Source: Larix sibirica
Taxonomy: Eukaryota; Streptophyta; Pinopsida; Pinales; Pinaceae
Direction: 5' to 3'
Length of the DNA: 14,955 nucleotides
NCBI GenBank assembly: GCA_004151065.3
Contig: NWUY0300012677.1
Coordinates: 26,378-41,332 of the forward strand
Below the pieces are notes generated by a model. That model was not told the origin of the DNA and did not search any database. It saw nothing but the letters and a program-made list of their open reading frames with translations. Below are positions 8,733 through 14,955 of the stretch, one piece after another. The translations under genes were made by a program, and so were the position numbers. Numbering within the stretch: the stretch's first letter is position 1; every line of letters starts with the position of its first letter.

Positions 8733-9371
8733 TAGAAGTGAAGTATATTGCCACTGTAGTTTATATTTCAGATTCAGCCAAAAGACTGAAGTTCTATGAA
8801 AAAGATCCAAGGAACCTAGAGCAAACACTGATATTAGTAAAACATCAAAAAAATTGTAACAGAACCATTGCAGTTACCTGGTGCTTGATGGGGAAGTCTG
8901 ACATCATGGAGCATTTTCACCTCTAAAATTGCTTAAGTCAGCAGACAGAAATTAACAAGACATGCATAAAATTATTTCATTTGGAATGGCCCACAGCTAT
9001 ATGTCAACAGTCACCATGCACGACTCTTTTCAATTTACCATATTAGCCATTGTCTCATAACGAAAAGACAAATACATGACCACTATACTCTACACAAAAA
9101 GTTTAACAGAGTTGGAGACTAACAATTCATTTTGAAGCCTTTAATTCTCATTCTAAAATCTAAAACTGGAATCAGAAATCTACAGAATCTGATAGTATTG
9201 CAGACTATCTTCAGTAATCTATGTAATTAACCATGTAAGATACTGTTGAGGCAAAACCAGACTGCAAATTACTCATGAAATCATTTTAAGCAACATGTTA
9301 GACTTGAAACACATTCCCAAAATTGTGAATGCTACTTTACATAATAATTTAAATTTTCTTTATGTAGTTAC
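8733..9371 (-). other. Start of the second intron of the ARID gene
   Basis: On the minus strand the coding exon is followed by GTAACT (donor at 9371-9370) and then U-rich, stop-filled sequence. No segment of this region or of the rest of the window to its left encodes a recognisable ELM2 or SANT domain, so the intron probably runs beyond the window. A weak candidate internal exon of 43 nt lies at 8878-8920 (see findings). Confidence 0.6.
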
Positions 9372-10283
9372 CTGTGCATGTACCGAGTCTCCAGATTGGT
9401 ATTCTTGTCTTCGCAAATATAAAACTTCACGAGCCCGATTAGCCCTACTCAAACATTCCTGGAACCACTCCTCACTCCGCTTGGACATCTTAGCACCTTG
9501 TCCTTTCATAGAACTACAGGGGTTCCTCGCAACCCAGTTTATCCATTCCAACATGCCAGAAAGCGAAACATTTCTTCTACTCCCATCGGAAGTCTCTTGC
9601 ACGCCACTATTAGTCTGTTTACTTCCATCTGGTAAATAAAAAGTTTGCTCACTGTTGTCGGAGATTACAATAGGAGATTTTTGAAGCCCCGTGCCATGAA
9701 ATGAATCGACATGCTGAAATGCAAAATCATCCTCTGAAAATGAGAGCATCTCGCCATTCCTTTTCTTACCTTGGTGGTCTAAACTTAACCCATTACATTT
9801 TGGATTTCCTGCTCTCTGCAACCATTTGTCCAATAATTTCAGATATTTCACATAAACCAACTTAAGAGAAGGGGCACATTCTGCGCCAAATCCTAAATCC
9901 CCTGCAATCGATGCCCACATTTTATTTGCAGAAACCAAATCAAAACCACCTTGCTTCTTAACACTATTTGAAAGCTCATAAAGATCGACAACTTTTCCAT
10001 CAGAGATAATGACTGGTACAGGCCTGGTTCGTGTATGTGGAAATTCTTTCAAGCATGTAATTAACAGTTTATTGAATGACTCTCTTTGCTCGTCAGCATA
10101 GGCAAGGTCTGTGCATGATTGTAGCTCGGGACCAGATAGTGCAGCTATTGCCAAAGGATCATTATAACTTGACCTGAAATCATCATCTGTACTTGAAGGC
10201 CGATCGGCCATTGGAACAAGCACAGATGTCACTGTTTGAAGAACACCAATCGGCTTCAAGCTCGGGCGTAGACTCTGGGGCAT
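9372..10283 (-). CDS. ARID domain protein of the plant ARID/ELM2/SANT type, first coding exon (partial gene)
   Basis: This exon encodes 304 residues and stops in phase 0 at a clean donor (CAG|GTAACT). Residues about 63-157 form an ARID/BRIGHT domain, a helical module that binds DNA, often AT-rich. Visible landmarks are FNKLLITCLKEF, the loop PVPVIISDGKVVDLYEL, VKKQGGFD, KMWASIAGDLGF and the last helix YVKYLKLLDKWLQR. A second conserved block near residues 242-293 (SGMLEWINWVARNP, then EEWFQECLSRANRAREVLYL) is typical of plant ARID proteins that continue into ELM2 and SANT domains and act in nuclear chromatin complexes; those domains are not in this exon. I choose the ATG at 10283 because it is the only ATG in the exon's leader. 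The frame stays open upstream to 10359 but with no ATG, and an acceptor (CTACAG) ends at 10345. Arabidopsis ARID1/ARID2 are the likely counterparts, but orthology is not proven. Confidence 0.85.
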
Positions 10284-10344
10284 GTCCACCTGGGCCTTTG
10301 TACTTGTGAATATGAGTCCACGGCAACAGACCAAACCAGGGCCT
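10284..10344 (-). other. 5'UTR portion of ARID exon 2
   Basis: Sixty-one bases between the predicted acceptor and the start codon, with no ATG in any frame. Start context is GACATGC (purine at -3). Confidence 0.65.
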
Positions 10345-10766
10345 CTGTAGAAAGATAAGAATTAAGTAATTAAAGTTTACTGATACTGGGGTGGCGACTA
10401 CAGAAAAAAAATCTCAACGTCGAGTTAGATTCCTTTCTCACCTCAAACAAACAGCAGCTGAAGAATAGGAATCCAATCAAATCCTTCTTAGGTTGAAAAT
10501 CCTCAAGTGTCCTGCAAGTTTTCCGGTACATACCATCTATTACTATAGCTATAAATCATCGTGTGTGCCCTAAAATTACATGGGACGTGTAATAGACCAT
10601 AAAATGGTCTGAGAGACATGTCCTCGATAGCAAATCACTGAGTCACTCAAAAAAATATTGAGGTGATTATCGAATAAAATTGAGGGCAATAAAAAATTTA
10701 GGGTTCTGGACCTTCATTCCGAACAACACAAGAACAAATAAATTCAAATGCCCAGAAGCTTCTTAC
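10345..10766 (-). other. Predicted 422-nt 5'UTR intron of the ARID gene
   Basis: On the minus strand the donor reads ATAG|GTAAGA (10766 onward) and the acceptor TTTCTACAG (ending at 10345), with a pyrimidine-rich stretch before it. Both are near-consensus. The intron is AT-rich and contains stops in all frames. Introns in 5'UTRs are common in plant regulatory genes and often raise expression; no enhancing motif was tested here. Confidence 0.65.
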
Positions 10767-10932
10767 CTATTTTTTTGGCATAAAAGTCGATTCTCGGGCA
10801 GAATTCATCACGCCCCGGTTTACTTCACCATCCTTCACTGGTCTTCGTTGATCTACATCGAATTTCTCAATCTTTTAAAGCGCATTCGGACCCGTGATTG
10901 TCCAGAACACTTATGGCGCCGAGTTCCGCCAT
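10767..10932 (-). other. Cluster of four upstream ORFs in the ARID leader
   Basis: All are on the minus strand within predicted exon 1. uORF1 is 10932-10867, 21 codons beginning MAELGAIS. uORF2 is 10885-10853, 10 codons beginning MRFKR and overlapping uORF1. uORF3 is 10831-10820, 3 codons. uORF4 is 10808-10767, 13 codons before the stop. The TAG of uORF4 consists of the last three bases of the exon, immediately before the donor. Such leaders normally reduce translation of the main ORF. Whether these are translated or conserved is unknown. Confidence 0.55.
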
Positions 10933-11013
10933 TGAAAATCAGCGTCAGGACCACCGAAACGCCACCTATCCAGGTATTTATCGGTCGGAATCTGATTGGG
11001 GTTTCGGGGCAGT
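10767..11013 (-). other. Predicted non-coding first exon of the ARID gene
   Basis: It extends from a predicted start about 25 bases after the TATA box to the donor at 10767/10766. The right edge is an estimate: a CA dinucleotide near 11013 suits a plant start. There is no in-frame route to the main ORF. In the spliced frame, a TGA lies upstream and no ATG follows it. The exon is GC-richer than the flanks. A plus-strand frame of 111 codons (10680-11015) covers it in antisense and has no domain. Confidence 0.55.
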
Positions 11014-11031
11014 GAAACGGCGAAGCTCGAG

Positions 11032-11038
11032 ACTATAT
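11032..11038 (-). promoter_or_regulatory. TATA box of the ARID gene (TATATAG)
   Basis: On the minus strand, TTATATAGTC lies about 25-30 bases upstream of the predicted start and 270 bases upstream of the exon 1 donor. The same bases read TATATAAT on the plus strand, so divergent initiation is possible, but no plus-strand gene follows closely. Confidence 0.5.
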
Positions 11039-11081
11039 AATGAAGCGTAAAATATGAGACTAAAAGACAAATGAAATCTAA

Positions 11082-11089
11082 GCGGGAAA
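11082..11089 (-). promoter_or_regulatory. E2F-type site (TTTCCCGC)
   Basis: Exact match to the E2F consensus TTTSSCGC on the minus strand, about 45 bases upstream of the TATA box and thus roughly 70-75 bases before the predicted start. E2F sites mark S-phase genes, including many chromatin factors, so it fits the ARID gene. A single 8-mer can occur by chance. Confidence 0.4.
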
Positions 11090-11452
11090 CGCAAAATGAG
11101 GGGCCGTCCGAAGCTCAACCGGCGCCCGTTTCGATAGGGAATCGGCTGGAAACTGTGAGGAATCTTTAATTTTCAGGTTATGTACTGCGATTTTGAGCTG
11201 TTTTGGAAAAATTCACAAGGCCTTTTTTATTTACCCCTCACGATGAAGGGCATGGGGGCATCGATAAAGGATCTGTCAAACAACCAAGGGTTTTCACAAT
11301 AGCTGGTTCCGGACGGTGGCCCTATTGTCGGACAATTGTGATATGGCTAAGTGACCTGATACCCTAATGATTTTTTTAAAGGAAAACCATTCGCTTCGTG
11401 TGAGGCAAGGAAACCCTCGCAAGACTTTTATACCGTGGAGAAAAAGTTCTAT
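11090..11452. other. Upstream region of the ARID gene, no gene seen
   Basis: Contains GC-richer stretches near 11100-11160 that may belong to the promoter. Otherwise I see no ORF or mobile-element end. Confidence 0.5.
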
Positions 11453-11626
11453 AGGGTTAAGGATGGTATCAGGGTTAAGGTTTGGAGAAAACCTCGGTCA
11501 AATTTAAGCATGGTATAGGGTTAGGTTTTGGTGAAAACCTTGGGCAGAGTTAAGGATGGTATTAGGGTTTGGGAAAAACCTTGGATAGAGTTAAGGATGG
11601 TATTGAGGTTTGGGAAGATCTTGTGT
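11453..11626. repeat. Degenerate tandem repeat, four units of 40-48 bp
   Basis: Units begin at 11453, 11501, 11546 and 11587. Each reads roughly agagttaaggatggtat, then (t)agggtttggg, then aaaaccttgg. Lengths are 48, 45, 41 and 40 bp, and the last two units are the most alike. Telomere-like words (agggtta, tagggtt) occur inside, but not as a regular TTTAGGG array, so this is not an interstitial telomere. Confidence 0.85.
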
Positions 11627-11807
11627 AGAAATGAGATTATTGGGTATCATAAAGTATGTAATGAGAGCAAAGCTATATTAACGTTGTGCCTCACACTCTA
11701 AGAAAAATACATATGACATTGGGTTAAGTGGCTTGTCTATATGGAAGGAGCAAAGCCAATATGCTTTTCAAAAAACTTAGGTGTGAATGCTAATAGTTGT
11801 GCTAAAG

Positions 11808-11854
11808 CGACTTCACTTCTTAAAGTTTGATGATTTCTAAGAACTTTCGAATAT
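11808..11854. repeat. Dispersed 47-bp repeat, copy A
   Basis: cgacttcacttcttaaagtt and the following tgatgatttctaagaac match 13430-13477 in the same orientation at about 85% by eye. The copies lie on either side of the retroposed insertion but outside its target duplication, so they were there independently. Confidence 0.75.
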
Positions 11855-11877
11855 AACTTTTCATAGATAAGGTGTTT

Positions 11878-11894
11878 AACATTATCCAAGTATC
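11878..11894. repeat. Target-site duplication, left (17 bp)
   Basis: aacattatccaagtatc is identical to 13074-13090. The bases just outside are gttt, giving TTT|AAC at the junction. This fits the TT|AAAA preference of L1-type endonucleases with one mismatch. The first two As are ambiguous with the A-tail, leaving at least 15 bp of certain duplication. Confidence 0.95.
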
Positions 11895-11913
11895 CTCCCA
11901 CGGCGGGTGATAA

Positions 11914-12093
11914 ATGTGGGTAGTCCCACTGACAGGACAGCCGGACAGGCAGTTGAACATGTGCCCACCGAGGATGGCCACGAGACAAGGCACGCGCCAG
12001 CCCAGATCTCCCATGCGTCTTCGGCTATGTAACCAGTACAGCGCACATGGAGCCTTAAATCATCCCCCGAGCTGGGCAACCAGCCCTCTGTGA
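11914..12093 (+). other. 59-codon upstream ORF in the retrocopy leader, in frame with the main ORF
   Basis: Starts 20 bases inside the insertion (ATG TGG GTA) and ends at TGA 12091-12093. The 27 bases from there to the main ATG at 12121 are in the same frame and contain no stop. The peptide is Pro/Arg-rich and unrecognised. It could be a true upstream ORF, or the N-terminal part of a once longer protein cut by one nonsense change. Further in-frame ATGs at 11959, 11974 and 12013 exist. Confidence 0.4.
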
Positions 12094-12120
12094 GCTCCTA
12101 CGTGCGCTCAGTCTCTTCCA

Positions 12121-12807
12121 ATGGCAAGTTATGAGTGCGATGGTACGCCAGTGTTCATGGTTACAGTTAACATTGGGGGCAAACAGCACAACAGGAAACG
12201 CCACAAGAGTTTATGCGCTTGGTACTGGGAAGACGCTTGGCTCTCTTCCCTAAGCCTCTCGGTTTGTGGAAGTAGGTCCACTCAGAATTGGTCTGTTGGT
12301 TTGATAGTAGTTGTTGCAGAGATGCCGCCTACAAAACGCGCTTACATTCGACATAAATCAAAACCAACCGACTCCTCTCTTGGCCCGTCAATGAGATTTA
12401 TGAGAGGAGTGGTAGGGAAAGTCCGTCGCTTCAAGGAGGAAATCCCGTTGAAAATTCAAAAGGAAATAAAGGAGGCTGAGGATGATGCTCAAGTTTCGCG
12501 GGGTTGCCTTCTAGACAATGAAATCAAAGAGGAATTTGAAGCCTTGATCCCAGACCCTGGGAATACAAGGGGTCGCACCACCTTGTATCAACGAACCTTG
12601 GACTATCACTGGCTGCAGAAGTCAGTGCTCGGGAAGACATTGGCTGACATAGGGGAAGCACAAGTGGAGATTCTCTTGCAGCAGGACAAGATGATTCTAA
12701 TGCTCAAACAAATTCTCCAGAATCAAAAGTTGATTGCTCACCGACTCGGCATCGAGCTTACTAAGGAAACCGGTCTTCCTGCTGACCCGACGGGTTTGGA
12801 CTCATAG
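12121..12807 (+). CDS. Intact 228-residue ORF of the retrocopy, function unknown; basic segment plus coiled coil
   Basis: I do not recognise a family. Residues 1-67 are weakly ordered looking and Cys/Trp/Ser-rich. From Met68 (12322, MPPTKRAYIRHKSKP) comes a strongly basic stretch to about residue 105, then a charged helix-like part (IPLKIQKEIKEAEDDA). A segment around 147-172 (GNTRGRTTLYQRTLDYHW) is followed by a clear coiled coil at 174-209: d positions are Ile177, Ile184, Met191, Ile198 and Ile205, and a positions Leu174, Gln181, Gln188, Leu195, Gln202 and Leu209. That is five heptads with polar a-layers, suggesting a specific oligomer. A basic part followed by a coiled coil suggests nucleic-acid binding with self-assembly, as in some retroelement or structural proteins; this is inference. 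Met68 is a credible alternative start. No signal peptide or membrane segment is seen. The reading frame is undamaged. Confidence 0.6.
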   Translation: MASYECDGTPVFMVTVNIGGKQHNRKRHKSLCAWYWEDAWLSSLSLSVCGSRSTQNWSVGLIVVVAEMPPTKRAYIRHKSKPTDSSLGPSMRFMRGVVGKVRRFKEEIPLKIQKEIKEAEDDAQVSRGCLLDNEIKEEFEALIPDPGNTRGRTTLYQRTLDYHWLQKSVLGKTLADIGEAQVEILLQQDKMILMLKQILQNQKLIAHRLGIELTKETGLPADPTGLDS

Positions 12808-12856
12808 ACAGTTTTAGTTTTGTTTTGTGAGCATTATGAGAACGAAGCACCTCCAA

Positions 12857-12890
12857 TGATGTTTAGTTTTTGTTTATGTTTAGTTTTTGT
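12857..12890. repeat. Short tandem repeat in the retrocopy 3' region
   Basis: tgtttagtttttgttta is followed directly by tgtttagtttttgttt, a 17-bp unit in two copies. It lies 50 bases after the stop codon. Confidence 0.8.
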
Positions 12891-13042
12891 TTCTTGAATG
12901 GCAGATGGAAAACTCTGTTATTTTTTTACGATGAGTCTGTTTTCTCAATTTTGAGAGGGCCCTTTAAACTCCTTGAACCTTGGTCTGGGTCTGTTTTCTT
13001 TACCATGAGAGGACCCTGTTTTCTGTACATTTGGATAATAGC

Positions 13043-13048
13043 AATATA
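13043..13048 (+). terminator. Polyadenylation signal of the retrocopy (AATATA)
   Basis: A plant-type near-upstream element 24 bases before the first A of the tail, with TGTA at about 13025-13028 as a candidate far-upstream element. The spacing supports that the right end of the insert was a natural cleavage/polyadenylation site. Confidence 0.5.
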
Positions 13049-13073
13049 AGGACCTATCTAACTTACAAAAAAA

Positions 13074-13090
13074 AACATTATCCAAGTATC
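13074..13090. repeat. Target-site duplication, right (17 bp)
   Basis: Exact copy of 11878-11894 immediately after the A-tract. The next base differs (g here, c at the left), which fixes the right edge of the duplication. Confidence 0.95.
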
Positions 13091-14460
13091 GACAATTAGA
13101 TTGTAGTATAATAGGTATGTTTCATAGAGTAAGTTAATCTTGTAGCAAAGGGACCATCTTTGAATATATAAGATATCAATTTGGCATAAATTCTAGGCAT
13201 CATCAAATTTCCACTATGATCTAAGTTTAATGTTTGTTGGAACGATGCCCACAAGGGTTTTGCACAATTCTAATTAAATCTAGAACCTCGGAAAATCAAT
13301 CAAAGTCATGGATCTAGGGCAACTTCTTATGCCACGAGATTCTAGCAACTAGGAAAATGCTCAATGCATGATTAGACATCCTAGTGTTTCATCGTCCTCT
13401 ATCTCATCCTTCATTACTTCTCAGAGGGTCGACCTCGCTTCTTCAAAGTTTGATGATTTCCAAAAACTTGGGAATAATATATATTAATTGTAATAGGATT
13501 TGTTAAATGGTTAATGATTATTTGTGGTGTCACGTGCCCATTAACATAGCAATATGACCATTATGGGACCCACCACATTGATTGTATGGCATTCATTGTA
13601 GGGACAACAATCTATTGTTGACTTGTGTGGCCTAAGTAGAAAAACCTTATAGATCAGACACATGCATACATATATGAGATTAAATTTCTCATGTGTATCA
13701 TCAAATCAATGAATATTGTATGGTGTGATCATAGGTTATTGTTTACTTATCTCATCAAATTTTCCAATGATTTGCTTTTGATTAGAACAAGGATCGAAAG
13801 ATTGTTAAGATTGTCTGTATCTATGGACTTTAATAGTCTAGATCAGAGCATCTAGGACTCTTCAATGTATATTTTGATTTCTTAATTGAAATAGCAAATA
13901 TAAGTTTGTTAGTTTTTTTTGAAAAAAAAGTTATTGTTTACTCAATGCTTAAATTATCACACGATATTTTGGCTCAAATATTGTGCAATGGGATTGTATA
14001 TTTGGTTAATAAATCGAAAATGTATTAAAGAAAAAAAAATTGGGTTGTGTTTCTAACATGTGCGATCGTGATTATGCCAATGGTTGCGATCGTGGCGAAC
14101 ATGAAGCTGAGAGTTAAAGTATGGGTGCATGGAATGTGAGCGCAACATAAGTGGATAATGGCTTGGCAAGATTATGAGTTATTTGCTCAAAAGTACACAT
14201 CATAAAACTTGTTAAATTAATAGAGTTGTTTTAGATCATGTGTAACATGGCATGAGATATAGTGTCGCTGTAATCAAAATGGACACCACCACTACACCAA
14301 TTATTAACAATAATAAGAGAATTAAATAACAAAGGGTTGGAGTTACCTACACATCCAAGTTAGAACACACTTGCAGTTCCTAAGAGATGGAAAAAGACAT
14401 ATCCATAATGGTACTTGAACAAGTATTGATAATTTATTTATTTAATATATGATGATATAC
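13091..14460. other. AT-rich intergenic DNA, no gene seen
   Basis: No sustained frame or element end. Minor items are a CACGTG hexamer near 13532, an A/T mirror-type hairpin (ttttttttgaaaaaaaa, about 13913-13929), the phrase ttattgtttact at about 13737 and 13931, and gcgatcgtg twice near 14063 and 14086. The dispersed repeat copy B lies at 13430-13477. Confidence 0.55.
13430..13477. repeat. Dispersed 48-bp repeat, copy B
   Basis: Same orientation as 11808-11854; the shared core is aaagtttgatgatttc. Copy B has one extra base and about six substitutions. It is probably a piece of an older repeat family. Confidence 0.75.
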
Positions 14461-14476
14461 AATAGAGTGGGGAGGC

Positions 14477-14750
14477 TTGAACGTGATCTTGGCTTTTTGG
14501 AATTTAGAGGACGGGGACTCTATGGCGATGGGGTATGATATCTTTCAGAGGTGCGTTCTTGTGACTATCGAAAAAGCTAACCTAAAAGTATTTTGCGGGA
14601 TCAAAGCTAGGGTTTGTTCTTTTGTGGAAAAATGCAATGATGGAGAAGGCTACGGAGGATTTGGTGGACTATGGGGATAACAACATAAGGGCTAGGGATA
14701 TTTTCCCAGCAGAGGCTAAACTTTGTGCCAAGTGGAGAAAATCGGTATAA
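14477..14750 (+). other. GC-richer patch with overlapping short open frames, unrecognised
   Basis: One frame stays open for 67 codons (14477-14680, first codon not ATG). A second frame is open from about 14590 to the TAA near 14750 and has ATG codons at about 14638 (MMEKATEDLVDYGDNN, ending CAKWRKSV). The base composition and amino-acid mix of the second frame look more protein-like than chance. The two overlap out of phase, as in a frameshifted or spliced gene remnant. No domain is recognised. Confidence 0.2.
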
Positions 14751-14955
14751 ATCCATGCTCTTTCAGTACCCTATATCTCTGAGGTGAAAGGTGGCAATTT
14801 GATTGATGGTTTCCCCCTAAAGTATCAGTGCCTATCTGACGCAAGGTGCCTTATGCATAAGGTTCTTGCTTAACATTTACACACCACACACACGTTTACA
14901 TAGACTAGATGCAAACAACATGCCAGAAGCTGGCTTATATTACCTCTCTGAATCG
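14751..14955. other. Window end, nothing recognised
   Basis: About 200 bases without an ORF or repeat. A short CA-rich run (acacaccacacacacg) is present near 14880-14894. Confidence 0.6.

Larger units (their letters stand above)
11895..13073 (+). mobile_element. Retroposed mRNA-like insertion (processed retrocopy) with A-tail
   Basis: Everything between the two target-site copies has the layout of a polyadenylated transcript in plus orientation. It has a 226-nt leader, a 228-codon ORF, a ~260-nt 3' region with an AATATA signal, and then nine As (13067-13075, the last two shared with the target duplication). Target duplication plus A-tail is the signature of LINE-machinery reverse transcription of an RNA. 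The insert is visibly richer in G and C than the AT-rich flanks. It encodes no reverse transcriptase, so it was moved in trans. It is either a processed retrogene or a non-autonomous element. The exact duplication and open frame imply a fairly recent event or selection. Confidence 0.85.

Noticed and set aside
8738-8926. 62-codon plus-strand frame
   Set aside because: Lies within the predicted ARID intron, with no domain and no promoter; looks like chance.
9295-9639. 114-codon plus-strand frame
   Set aside because: It lies antisense to the ARID coding exon and is a shadow of that frame, with no domain.
10284-10334. Upstream start for the ARID ORF at 10334 (frame shown beginning MVCC)
   Set aside because: The codon at 10334-10332 is TTG, not ATG, and the open frame there crosses a good splice acceptor. 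The first ATG is at 10283.
10680-11015. 111-codon plus-strand frame
   Set aside because: Antisense to the predicted 5'UTR exon and intron; no recognisable domain, and explained by composition.
11453-11626. Interstitial telomere
   Set aside because: Telomere-like words occur, but there is no regular TTTAGGG array; the period is 40-48 bp.
11737-12079. Three overlapping minus-strand frames
   Set aside because: They cross the target-site duplication and the retrocopy leader in antisense, so they are chimaeric products of the insertion.

Overview
The window reads as nuclear DNA from a land plant: one split protein gene with plant-type GT-AG splice sites, AT-rich intergenic DNA full of decayed retroelements, a minisatellite and an A-tailed insertion. 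The high load of degraded repeats and a first intron that leaves the window unfinished would suit a large, repeat-rich genome such as a gymnosperm's. That is an inference; the species cannot be fixed from the sequence alone. There are no bacterial operons, and most short open frames are chance or relics.

Layout. Bases 1-4900 are mostly featureless AT-rich DNA, with a perfect 75-bp direct repeat at the edge, a broken zinc-knuckle reading frame on the minus strand (about 4081-4440) and a 13-bp inverted repeat beside the single N. From 4936 to 6970 two ~200-bp direct repeats bracket a minisatellite (5225-6180) with a 60-bp unit, a ~13-bp core and a 350-bp higher-order duplication. From 6980 to 8330 there are LTR-retrotransposon-like pieces: a polypurine tract followed by TG on the minus strand, and a strong TATA box in a plus-strand LTR-like block. 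A 109-bp tandem duplication lies at 8515-8732.

The main gene lies on the minus strand from about 11013 down past 9372. It has a TATA box, an E2F-type site, a non-coding first exon with four short upstream ORFs, a 422-nt 5'UTR intron, and a 304-codon first coding exon encoding an ARID DNA-binding domain of the plant ARID/ELM2/SANT type. The coding exon ends at a clean donor site. The expected ELM2 and SANT exons are not recognisable in the remaining 9.3 kb.

To the right, past a degenerate 40-48-bp tandem repeat (11453-11626), sits the most interesting object: a ~1.18-kb insertion (11895-13073) ending in an A-tract and flanked by an exact 17-bp target-site duplication. It has the form of a reverse-transcribed, LINE-mobilised mRNA. 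It carries an intact 228-codon ORF for an unrecognised protein with a basic segment and a five-heptad coiled coil, preceded by a 59-codon ORF in the same frame and separated from it by one TGA. The rest (13091-14955) is AT-rich with one GC-richer patch of short overlapping frames at 14477-14750.
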